From: Oxynema aestuarii AP17
GTDB lineage: Bacteria > Cyanobacteriota > Cyanobacteriia > Cyanobacteriales > Laspinemataceae
Reading direction: 5' to 3'
NCBI RefSeq assembly: GCF_012295525.1
Contig: NZ_CP051167.1
Location: 2,914,001 to 2,978,000, forward strand
DNA length: 64,000 nt
Made by a program: the position numbers and the translations under genes. This document shows, one piece after another, positions 25,278 to 33,584 of the stretch. Below the pieces are notes generated by a model, which was not told the DNA's origin, did not search any database, and saw nothing but the letters and a program-made list of their open reading frames with translations. Numbering within the stretch: the first letter of the stretch is position 1; each line of letters begins with the position of its first letter.

Positions 25278-26924
25278 CTAAATAGAACAAGTCAAACCAC
25301 CTGCTTTTTGGGTGAACTTGATGTTTTCGCGATAATCTACCGGACAATCGATCACGGCGGGGACGTCTTGTTCGAGGGCTTCTTTCAACGTCGGTACCAG
25401 GTCGGCGGTGGATTCGACGCGATAGCCTTTCAATCCCATACTTTCGGCTAATTTGACAAAATCGGGATTGCCAAATTTAACAAAAGCCGACTCGCCATAG
25501 TGATTGTGTTGCTTCCACTCGATCAAACCGTAACCGCAATCGTTGAAGATCACCGTCACGAACGCCGTTCCGACGCGCAAAGCGGTTTCGAGTTCTTGGC
25601 AGTTCATCATAAAACCGCCGTCTCCCGTCGCCGCAATCACCTTGCGATCGGGGTAGACTAACTTAGCGGCGATCGCCCCGGGAATCGCAATCCCCATCGC
25701 CGCAAACCCGTTAGAAATCAAACAAGTATTCGGACGTTCGCAGTGGTAATGACGGGCGATCCACATTTTATGCGCCCCGACATCGGAAATTAAAATATCT
25801 TCCGGGGCCATCACTTGGCGCAAGTCGTAAATCAACTTCTGCGGTTTGATCGGATATTCGCTATCGTCGGCGTACTGTTCGTAATCCGCCCGGATATCGT
25901 TGCGCAGTTCGCAGGCGTGGGGTTGGGGCTTGCCGTGGCGATCGCACCGATGCAGAATTTCCATGAGAGAATCGGAAATATCGCCGACCACTTCCACAAT
26001 CGGAATATAACTGCTGTCGATTTCCGCTTGGGCGGCGCCGATGTGAATAATCGGAACTTTCCCTTCCGGATTCCATTTTTTCGGCGAATACTCGATCAAG
26101 TCGTAACCGACGGCAATCACCAAATCCGTATGGTCGAAAGCACAACTAATATAATCCCGTTGTTGCAGTCCGGCGGTCCACAGGGACAGGGGATGGGTAT
26201 ACGGAATCACCCCTTTCCCCATAAAGGTGTTGGCGACGGGAATTTGCAGGCGCGTCGCAAATTCAGTTAAGGCGGCGGCGGCGTGGGCGCGAATCGCCCC
26301 ATTGCCGACTAAAATTAAAGGATTCGTCGCCCGAGAAATAGCGGCGGCGGCTTCGTTCAAGCCTTGATAGGACGCATAACTTTTCTCTTGTTTGTCAATC
26401 GTGAGAGGATGTCCCACGGCGGGCATGGCGGCGATATTTTCGGGAACGTCGATATGTACCGCCCCCGGTTTCTCGGTTTGCGACCGTTTGAAGGCTTTGC
26501 GGACGATTTCCGGGGTAATGCTGGGACGCACGATTTGGGCGTTCCATTTGGTAACGGGGGAGAACATCGCCACCAAGTCTAAATATTGGTGAGATTCGAT
26601 GTGCATCCGGTCCGTACCGACTTGTCCCGTAATCGCGACCAAGGGCGCGCCGTCGAGATTGGCGTCGGCGACCCCGGTCATCAAGTTAGTCGCCCCGGGC
26701 CCGAGGGTCGAGAGGCAGACTCCGGCTTTTCCGGTCAGGCGTCCGTAAACGTCGGCCATGAAGGCGGCGCCTTGTTCGTGACGGGTGGTGATAAATTGAA
26801 TCGAAGAGTTGCTTAAGGCGCGCAACACTTCTAGATTTTCTTCACCGGGGAGTCCGAACACGTAGCGGACGCCTTCATTTTCCAAACAACTGACCAAGAG
26901 TTCGGCTGTATTCATTTCACCCAT
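25278..26924 (-). CDS. 2-oxoglutarate decarboxylase (annotated in many genomes as acetolactate synthase large subunit)
   Basis: This 548-residue thiamine-diphosphate enzyme has an N-terminal domain with Glu50 (TRHEQGAAF), which activates the cofactor, and a middle nucleotide-like domain. The C-terminal GDGGFMMN motif (about residue 432) is followed by NDCGYG for Mg-ThDP. Sequence alone places it in the acetolactate-synthase-like group. The gene directly upstream encodes an aldehyde dehydrogenase of the succinic semialdehyde type, the order described for the cyanobacterial TCA bypass (Zhang and Bryant, Synechococcus 7002). There this enzyme turns 2-oxoglutarate into succinic semialdehyde. A second ATG three codons on is equally plausible as start. 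The substrate is inferred from context. Confidence 0.82.
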   Translation of the reverse strand: MGEMNTAELLVSCLENEGVRYVFGLPGEENLEVLRALSNSSIQFITTRHEQGAAFMADVYGRLTGKAGVCLSTLGPGATNLMTGVADANLDGAPLVAITGQVGTDRMHIESHQYLDLVAMFSPVTKWNAQIVRPSITPEIVRKAFKRSQTEKPGAVHIDVPENIAAMPAVGHPLTIDKQEKSYASYQGLNEAAAAISRATNPLILVGNGAIRAHAAAALTEFATRLQIPVANTFMGKGVIPYTHPLSLWTAGLQQRDYISCAFDHTDLVIAVGYDLIEYSPKKWNPEGKVPIIHIGAAQAEIDSSYIPIVEVVGDISDSLMEILHRCDRHGKPQPHACELRNDIRADYEQYADDSEYPIKPQKLIYDLRQVMAPEDILISDVGAHKMWIARHYHCERPNTCLISNGFAAMGIAIPGAIAAKLVYPDRKVIAATGDGGFMMNCQELETALRVGTAFVTVIFNDCGYGLIEWKQHNHYGESAFVKFGNPDFVKLAESMGLKGYRVESTADLVPTLKEALEQDVPAVIDCPVDYRENIKFTQKAGGLTCSI

Positions 26925-27015
26925 AGTGGCTTACCTTGTAGTATCGATCGTGACTTGTTAGGAGAAGATCGCTTGTTCTCACGTTTGTCCCGCAGGCGAG
27001 ACGGGCGATCGCGCG

Positions 27016-28380
27016 TTATTTGACCCAAACTGTTTTTATATTGACAAATTCGCGAATTCCTTCGACGCTGAGTTCCCGTCCGTAACCGGAACGTTTGATC
27101 CCGCCAAAGGGGAGGCGGGGGTCGGATTTGACCAATCCGTTGATAAAGACGCATCCGGCTTGCAATTCCTCGATCAGGCGATCGCGTTCGGCATCGTCGG
27201 CGGTCCAGGCGCTGGCCCCCAAGCCAAACGGCGTACTGTTGGCCAGTTTAATCGCTTCGTCGATTCCTGCAACCCGGAATAACAGGGCGACCGGACCGAA
27301 AAATTCCTCTTCGTAAGCGGGAGTCCCGATGGGAATGTCGCTCAAAATCGTCGGGGGATAGAAGTTGCCCGGACGGTCTAAGGGGGCGCCGCCGACGAGG
27401 GCGCGGGCGCCTTTTTGGACACTTTGTTGCACCTGATGGTCGAGTTCGGCGAGGATGTCGGGGGTGGCCAGGGGGCCGACATCGGTGGTAGCGTCCATCG
27501 GATCGCCAATTTTTAAGGATTGGAATTTTTCAATTAAGCCTTGCTCGAAGCGATCGGCGATCGCCTCGGCGAGGATGAAGCGTTTGGCGGCAATGCACGA
27601 TTGTCCGTTGTTGAGCATCCGCGCAGTCACTGCGGTGGCGATCGCACTTTCCACGTCGGCACTGTCGAGGACGATAAACGGATCGCTGCCTCCCAATTCT
27701 AAAACCGTTTTTTTGATCGCTTTGCCCGCCGTGGCGGCCAAACTGGCCCCGGCAAACTCGCTACCCGTGAGGGTCGCTGCTTTGATGCGATCGTCGGCGA
27801 CAATTTGGGCGACTTTATCGGAACCGACCAATAAGGTTTGAAAGGCGCCGTCGGGAAATCCGGCTTCTCGGAAAATATCGGCGATCGCCAAAGCACACTG
27901 TGGCACGTTAGAGGCGTGTTTGAGTAAGCCGACATTCCCCGCCATCAACGCCGGGGCTGCAAAGCGGAACACTTGCCAAAAGGGGAAATTCCACGGCATC
28001 ACCGCCAGAATTGCCCCTAACGGTTGGTAGCGGACAAAACTGCGACTGGCGTCGGTTTCGACGGCAACATCGGCGAGAAAATGCGGCGCCTGTTCGGCGT
28101 AGTAGCGGCACACCCAGGCGCATTTTTTGGCTTCCGAGATCGCCCCTTGAATCGGTTTGCCCATTTCCAGGGTCATCAACTTGGCCCAGTCGGCGGCTTG
28201 TCCCTCCAATAAATCCGCCGCCGCATTCAGCCACTGCGCTTTTTGCGCGAACGGAATGCGATGATAAGATTCAAACGTCTGTTGAGCCTTGGCTAATTTA
28301 GCCTCAATTTCCGCATCGGCGATCGCCTCAAAGGTTTTAACCGTTTCTCCCGTTGCCGGATTAATCGTTGCAATAGTCAC
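27016..28380 (-). CDS. gabD: Succinic semialdehyde dehydrogenase (NAD(P)-dependent aldehyde dehydrogenase)
   Basis: This 454-residue aldehyde dehydrogenase has Glu228 (LELGGSDPF) and the nucleophile Cys262 (NNGQSCIAAKR), the cofactor motif MPWNFPFWQ, and the C-terminal PFGGIKRSGYGRE. It starts with GTG at 28380, with AGGAG 9 bp upstream. It lies 91 bp before the 2-oxoglutarate decarboxylase gene on the same strand. Together the two would convert 2-oxoglutarate to succinate, replacing 2-oxoglutarate dehydrogenase. Length is a little shorter than GabD of Escherichia (482), as in cyanobacterial homologues. Confidence in the family is high; the exact substrate rests on the gene pair. Confidence 0.88.
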   Translation of the reverse strand: MTIATINPATGETVKTFEAIADAEIEAKLAKAQQTFESYHRIPFAQKAQWLNAAADLLEGQAADWAKLMTLEMGKPIQGAISEAKKCAWVCRYYAEQAPHFLADVAVETDASRSFVRYQPLGAILAVMPWNFPFWQVFRFAAPALMAGNVGLLKHASNVPQCALAIADIFREAGFPDGAFQTLLVGSDKVAQIVADDRIKAATLTGSEFAGASLAATAGKAIKKTVLELGGSDPFIVLDSADVESAIATAVTARMLNNGQSCIAAKRFILAEAIADRFEQGLIEKFQSLKIGDPMDATTDVGPLATPDILAELDHQVQQSVQKGARALVGGAPLDRPGNFYPPTILSDIPIGTPAYEEEFFGPVALLFRVAGIDEAIKLANSTPFGLGASAWTADDAERDRLIEELQAGCVFINGLVKSDPRLPFGGIKRSGYGRELSVEGIREFVNIKTVWVK

Positions 28381-28658
28381 GATCGAATTCTCCTAAAACA
28401 CAAAACCGAGGTCTTTCCCGCGTCGCGATCGCCTGCTTTGTCGATGCAAAGCGCGCCTTTTCCATCCCCAAAACTGCATAAAATCTCCTAATTTACCTCA
28501 ATGTTCTCCTCAAACAAACGAGAACGGTCTCAACGATAGCGATCGCTCGTGCAATCGACAATCCCCCTTGTTGCCATTTTGTCAAATTTGCAACAGTTTA
28601 AAGGTTAAATTTCGAGATTTTTTGTCATGAAATGTTGAGTCGGGAATCGGAAATCGGC

Positions 28659-28794
28659 ATTGGCAACGATCGCCTCTAAATGCTCATTCCGAGATCCCTT
28701 ACCAACGCCCGGATCTTTCTCCTGGCGCTTGTCCGGGGCGATCGGTTCCCCTCGGCGAACCGACAAAACGATAAAATAGGCGATCGTTGCCAAT
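28659..28794. promoter_or_regulatory. Widely spaced 17-bp perfect inverted repeat before tex
   Basis: ATTGGCAACGATCGCCT (28659-28675) is the exact reverse complement of 28778-28794. The right arm ends 21 bp before the tex start codon. Each arm contains part of a HIP1 palindrome. It could fold into a long stem in the leader or mark a small mobile element. The rest of the 28381-28815 spacer holds no gene that I can support. Confidence 0.5.
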
Positions 28795-28815
28795 TTAGCC
28801 CCCATCAACGATCTC

Positions 28816-30975
28816 ATGCTCGATCTCGCCCGTATTATTGCCGACGAACTCGCCGTCAAACCCACTCAAGTCGAAAACGCTTTAACCCTATTCGCCGAAG
28901 GGGCCACCATTCCCTTTGTCGCCCGTTATCGTAAAGAACGGACTGGATCCTTAGACGAAACACAACTGCGCCACATTAGCGAACGTTACGACTATCTCAC
29001 CGAACTCGAAGACCGCAAAAAAGTCATCTTAGAGACGATCGCCCAAGCGGGAAAACTCACCGAAGAACTGCAAGCCAAAATCGAAGCCTGTCAGCAAAAA
29101 AACGAACTCGAAGACCTCTACCTTCCCTACAAACCCAAGCGCCGGACTCGCGCCACGATCGCCCGCGAACGCGGTTTAGAACCCCTCGCCGACTGGATTA
29201 AACAACTCAATCTCAGTAAAGCCAGCGCCGCTTTAACCCCCGAAGCCGCCCGCTATCTCGATCCGGAAAAAGGCGTCGAAACCGTCGAAGACGCCTTAAA
29301 AGGAGCCGCCGATATTTTAGCCGAAGAAATCGCCGAACGCACCGAATCGCGCGCCTACCTCCGGGATTATTTTTTAAAACAAGGCGTCTTCGCGTCGCGG
29401 ATTAAAGACGACTATCCCGAAGGAACGACAAAATATGAAATGTATCGCCAGTTTTCGGTTCCCGTTCGCGAGATTGCCCCTCATAATTTACTGGCCTTAT
29501 TCCGAGGGGAAAAAGAAGGGATTATTAATTTAACCCTGGACTTCGACGAAACTGAAGTTTTAAATTATTTAGAATCGCGAGAAATTCGCACGAAAGTTCC
29601 CGAAATTCGCAACTTCTATCGCGAATTGATTCAAGATGGGTTCAAGCGTTTGATGCAAAATTCCCTCACCTCCGAGGTGCGATCGCTCAAAAAAGAATGG
29701 GCCGATATCGAATCGATCGAAACCTTTGAAGCGAACTTACGCGAACTGCTGCTGTCCGCCCCTGCGGGAATGAAACCGACCCTGGCGATCGATCCGGGGT
29801 TTAGAACCGGGTGCAAAGTCTCCGTTTTGGACGAAACCGGGCAGTTCCTCGAATATCAGACAATTTTTCCCCATACGGGCGATCGCCAAAAAGTTGAAGC
29901 CGCGAAAACGATTTCCCGTTTAATTGCCCAATATAAAATCGAGTCGATCGCGATCGGGAACGGTACCGCCGGACGGGAAACCGACCGTTTTATCGGCGAC
30001 GTTCTCAAAACTTGCGACAATCCACCGATTAAAGTGATGGTCAACGAATCCGGCGCGTCGATTTATTCCGCCAGCGAGGTCGCCCGCGACGAATTCCCCG
30101 ATTTAGACCTCACCGTTCGCGGGGCGATTAGCATCGGTCGCCGCTTGCAAGACCCCCTTGCGGAATTGGTGAAAATCGACCCGAAATCGATCGGCGTCGG
30201 ACAATATCAGCACGACGTAGACCAAAAGTTACTCAAGAAAAAGTTAGACGACACCGTAGAAAGTTGCGTCAACTATGTCGGGGTGGATTTGAATACGGCA
30301 TCGAAGGAATTACTCGGGTTCGTGTCCGGTTTGACGCCGACGATCGCCAAAAATATTATCGCCTATCGCAATGAAAATGGAGCGTTTAAACGGCGCAAGC
30401 AGTTATTAAAAGTGGCGAAACTCGGTCCGAAAACCTTCGAGCAAGCGGCGGGGTTTTTGCGAATTCGCGGTGGGGACAATCCGTTAGATAATACGGCAGT
30501 TCACCCGGAAAGTTATGCGGTGGTCGAGGCGATCGCGGGAGATTTAGGCATCCCTTTAACTGAAATTGCCAAAGCGGGCGATCGCCTCAAATCCGTGCAG
30601 TTGCAAAAATACACGAGCGATCGGGTCGGCTTACCTACCTTGCGCGACATTCTCAAAGAATTAGAAAAACCCGGACGCGACCCCCGCGCCGAGTTCAAAT
30701 ATGCCACCTTTAAAGAAGGCATTAACGAGATTTCCGACCTGCGTCCGGGGATGGAACTCGAAGGAATTGTTACGAACGTGACCAATTTCGGCGCCTTTGT
30801 CGATATCGGCGTTCATCAAGATGGGTTAGTCCATATTTCCCAACTGGCGGACCGTTTTGTCAACGATCCGAAGGAGATTGTCAAGGTCGGACAAGTGGTC
30901 AAGGTGCGGGTGTTGGATGTCAACGAACAGTTAAAGCGGATTGGTTTGTCGATGCGATCGCGCGATCGCGCCTAA
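28816..30975 (+). CDS. tex: Tex-family RNA-binding transcription accessory protein
   Basis: This 719-residue protein has the standard Tex layout. A helical N-terminal part contains IPFVARYRKERTGSLDE, then comes a YqgF/RuvC-like domain (AIDPGFRTGCKVSVLD) and helix-hairpin-helix motifs (NTASKELLGFVSGLTP, LLKVAKLGPKTFEQAAGF). A C-terminal S1 RNA-binding domain follows (GMELEGIVTNVTNFGAFVDIGVHQDGLVHISQ, written here from about residue 640). Tex binds nucleic acid and affects transcription and stress tolerance; in bacteria its mechanism is only partly known. ATG start; monocistronic. Confidence 0.95.
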   Translation: MLDLARIIADELAVKPTQVENALTLFAEGATIPFVARYRKERTGSLDETQLRHISERYDYLTELEDRKKVILETIAQAGKLTEELQAKIEACQQKNELEDLYLPYKPKRRTRATIARERGLEPLADWIKQLNLSKASAALTPEAARYLDPEKGVETVEDALKGAADILAEEIAERTESRAYLRDYFLKQGVFASRIKDDYPEGTTKYEMYRQFSVPVREIAPHNLLALFRGEKEGIINLTLDFDETEVLNYLESREIRTKVPEIRNFYRELIQDGFKRLMQNSLTSEVRSLKKEWADIESIETFEANLRELLLSAPAGMKPTLAIDPGFRTGCKVSVLDETGQFLEYQTIFPHTGDRQKVEAAKTISRLIAQYKIESIAIGNGTAGRETDRFIGDVLKTCDNPPIKVMVNESGASIYSASEVARDEFPDLDLTVRGAISIGRRLQDPLAELVKIDPKSIGVGQYQHDVDQKLLKKKLDDTVESCVNYVGVDLNTASKELLGFVSGLTPTIAKNIIAYRNENGAFKRRKQLLKVAKLGPKTFEQAAGFLRIRGGDNPLDNTAVHPESYAVVEAIAGDLGIPLTEIAKAGDRLKSVQLQKYTSDRVGLPTLRDILKELEKPGRDPRAEFKYATFKEGINEISDLRPGMELEGIVTNVTNFGAFVDIGVHQDGLVHISQLADRFVNDPKEIVKVGQVVKVRVLDVNEQLKRIGLSMRSRDRA

Positions 30976-31047
30976 ATCAACTCCCTTGCTTCCAGGCGGG
31001 CAAGATGCCCGCACCACAGGAGTTTTGGGTTACTTGCGAACCCTTCG

Positions 31048-31392
31048 TTACGATGACGGTAATCTCAATCCATCGACGGCCTGACGGAACTCTTCCACTG
31101 CCGGGGAATAGTCGATCGGTAACACGGCGACGACGTTCTCGTGAGGACGGGGAATGATCACCCAAGATTCTAAAGTCGCCCCATAAGCACTTTCCACCGC
31201 CGCGATTCCCGCTTCCATCGCGGTTTTTACTTCCGAGACGTCCCCCCGAATATTAATGTTAAATCGCGCGCTACCGACCCGGATATAACCCACCAAGGTG
31301 ACTCTGCCAGCTTTGACCATAGCGTCGGCGGCGGCTAAAATCCCTGGAAAACCTTTTGTTTCAATCGATCCAACTGCTTGTTGTGCTGGCAT
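31048..31392 (-). CDS. ccmK4: Carboxysome shell protein CcmK4
   Basis: This 114-residue single BMC (Pf00936-type) domain has the motifs AVGSIETKGFPGILAAADAM, GSARFNINIRGDVSEVK and VIIPRPHENVVAVLPIDYS. These match CcmK4 more closely than CcmK1/2, and the family's usual length is 112-114. It forms hexameric facets of the beta-carboxysome. The start is the ATG at 31392, with AGGAG 9 bp before it; an upstream in-frame TTG was ignored. The ccmK3 gene lies 152 bp upstream on the same strand. This pair is typically encoded away from the main ccmKLMN operon, as here. Confidence 0.9.
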   Translation of the reverse strand: MPAQQAVGSIETKGFPGILAAADAMVKAGRVTLVGYIRVGSARFNINIRGDVSEVKTAMEAGIAAVESAYGATLESWVIIPRPHENVVAVLPIDYSPAVEEFRQAVDGLRLPSS

Positions 31393-31544
31393 TCTCAAAC
31401 TCTCCTGCCTTACTCAATCAAACGATAAAAATTCCAAACCCAATTTTACGCAGCTTTTCTACGCTTTGGACGAGAAGAAGCGATCGTTTTTGCTTCCGAT
31501 CTTCGATCCTGAATCGTTCCACCCTCGCCATGGCGTCCGACTCC

Positions 31545-31859
31545 TCACCACACCGATCGCCATTCTTCTACGGCTTCGGTATACTCGATGGGTAAGACGC
31601 TGACGATATTCTGCGGTGGATTCGGGACGATGTAATAAGACATGACTTTACCACCGAAGGTCTTTTCTGCGGCTTCCAATCCCACCTCGACAGCAGGTTT
31701 AACTTCTGAAATCGGTCCGCGAATGGCAACGACAAAGTTACCTCTTTCTGCTTTGTCAAAATAGACGAGGGTCACTCGTCCTCCTTTGACCATCGCATCG
31801 GCTGCAGCTAGTACAGCCGGAAACCCTAAAGTTTCAATTACTCCAACCGCAGCAGGCAT
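31545..31859 (-). CDS. ccmK3: Carboxysome shell protein CcmK3
   Basis: This 104-residue BMC domain protein has the motifs AVGVIETLGFPAVLAAADAM and ERGNFVVAIRGPISEVK, and the tail YYIVPNPPQNIVSVLPIEYTEAVE. The pore-loop region (ERGNFVVAIRGP) differs strongly from CcmK1, CcmK2 and CcmK4 and is characteristic of CcmK3. CcmK3 does not assemble alone but forms mixed hexamers with CcmK4 (established for Synechocystis and Halothece proteins), which explains their adjacent genes. ATG start. Confidence 0.9.
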   Translation of the reverse strand: MPAAVGVIETLGFPAVLAAADAMVKGGRVTLVYFDKAERGNFVVAIRGPISEVKPAVEVGLEAAEKTFGGKVMSYYIVPNPPQNIVSVLPIEYTEAVEEWRSVW

Positions 31860-32198
31860 CCGTAACTCCTCAAGATTATCGATCGCAGTTTCGTTAATTG
31901 TACGAGGCTTTTAGACCATTTGAACTGATTTCGGTCATTTGATGGCGGTATTACCGCATGGGGCGATCGTGCATCGGCGATCGTCGCCGCCCAAAGAGGA
32001 CTATGGAGAAAATGGCTAACTCCAGGCTTTACTGGGAAGTTGACTGGAGTCTCAATTGGGAGCAGTTTTCGCCATCCCCCGTGGAGAAAATAAAACCAAG
32101 CGGGGTTTAAATGAGTTTTAAGAAAAGTCAAGATAGCTTCGAGGCGATTTAAACACAAATCGCACCGCTTTGAAGTCGTTCTTCAAAGTCTGTAGGCG
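31860..32198. other. Upstream region of the ccmK3-ccmK4 unit
   Basis: There is no credible gene. The promoter of ccmK3 is expected here, but I see no clear boxes. An ATG-free, HIP1-containing stretch separates it from the small gene that ends at 32199. Confidence 0.4.
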
Positions 32199-32402
32199 TT
32201 ACGAACTCGATTGCGAATTATCCGTGGAACGGTGTTGCATTTGGAGGCTGTCGGGATCGACGTAGTGACAAACTGCATCGTCGAGGCAAATCAAAGCCCA
32301 ACCGGATTTGTCAATCTCGATCAGTTTGTAGGCGGCGTGCTGCACGAAAAACCCTTTATGATTTCGGGTTGAAGGTTTGACGTTAATGATTTCATCTGAC
32401 AT
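32199..32402 (-). CDS. Small hypothetical protein
   Basis: This 67-residue protein is not assigned to a known family by eye. It begins SDEIINVKP, has an alternating hydrophobic centre (AAYKLIEIDKSGWALICLDDAVCHYV) that looks like a compact beta-rich fold, and ends with a polar Ser/Gln tail. A CGGAG sequence precedes the ATG by 11 bp. The composition is protein-like and the strand agrees with the ccmK pair, so it is probably a real gene. Its function is unknown. Confidence 0.55.
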   Translation of the reverse strand: MSDEIINVKPSTRNHKGFFVQHAAYKLIEIDKSGWALICLDDAVCHYVDPDSLQMQHRSTDNSQSSS

Positions 32403-33584
32403 AGTATTTATACTCCGATCGCTTCAATTTTTCGATTTGAGACAAAAATAGGGATAAGCCTTTCCAGGCTAACATTATTTTTGCTTGTCTTTCCGTAAAA
32501 TTATCTAAATAATTATTACTTTTTTTGAAATTTTCCGACACGACCCGAGGCGATCGCCCCGAGTTTGGTTGAGGTTTGCACCATCGTGAGTTTGGGCAGC
32601 GAACGCGCGATCGCGCGGGTCTAAATTGGGCGATCGAAACGGGATTGAGGACGGGAGAAAAAACTGTCTATTTTTTTCACTCAAAAACTAAGAATTTACA
32701 AAATAAACCTTTTTTGATTGATTTATAAAGATCGACAACTTCAGACCAATTCAAATTACCCTAAAAAAATAGATTTCAAATATTTTTTGCACGAATTTCT
32801 CACTTAATTAAATTCATTTCGTCTACAATTTAAACCCGTTCGAGTGCAATCTATAAAATCTGCAAATAATTCGATCTTGTTAGGCGATCGCCTCCTCAAA
32901 ATAGCCATTTTAAAAAATTCACAATTCAGTCAAAACTGTCCCGATTTTTACCCTTCGACCCCGAACAGTCCGAGGGAGCGATCGGCAATCCGCCCCTTGA
33001 CAGGAATGTTCCCAGAGACCGAATCTAGGGGAGTTTGCCCAAAGCATATCGTCCGGGGCGATCGCCGAAGATTCACCCCTTTTCCCTGTGGATTCTCTGG
33101 GGAAGCGCCCGGGAAGCCGACCGATTTATTGTGATTTCTTAAGATTTTTGGAGACTCGAACGAGTAAAAAGTTGCTATAATAACAATCTGCAATCGATCG
33201 CCACAAAAACGACCAACGTTTAAAAAAGTAGCCATTTTTTAAAAATTTTGTATCCTGGAGATGAGCCGCCTCCGAACAGCAGAGGATTGCTCGAAGGGAA
33301 AACAATTGCAAAGCGAGTTCTCGTACCTTGCTTTGCGATTGGCTTGGGGGGAAATTGAACCAGGTTAGCGATAAGTTAAGACTCGGTAAAGAGTGGGCTA
33401 CCCTGGCAAAAAACCGAGATCTTCACCGAGATCTTTTAAGAATGCGTTGCGGGGGTGCAAATCCGAGGGGCGCGATCGCCAAACGCACTCACTTGTCGGG
33501 GGGCGATCGCCTTCAACCGGAGCGATCCTAGGAACCGCGATCGCATTGACGTCGTTCAAAAATCAGAAACAAAACTCAGAAAAT
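32403..33584. other. AT-rich upstream region of adhE, no gene recognised
   Basis: This 1.2-kb spacer is AT-rich in its first 550 bases (long A/T runs at 32640-32830). It then has mixed sequence with HIP1 sites and a repeated ACCGAGATC near 33405-33435. The open frames in it look like chance. It is a divergent control region between the small minus-strand gene and adhE and may carry the signals for anaerobic or dark induction expected of adhE, but none can be named. Confidence 0.4.

Noticed and set aside
32844-33235. Open frames upstream of adhE on both strands
   Set aside because: They overlap each other, lack start signals and carry HIP1-derived Arg-rich peptides.
33393-33584. 64-residue N-terminal extension of AdhE
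   Set aside because: It lacks family similarity and contains HIP1-encoded low-complexity sequence; the ATG at 33585 gives normal length.
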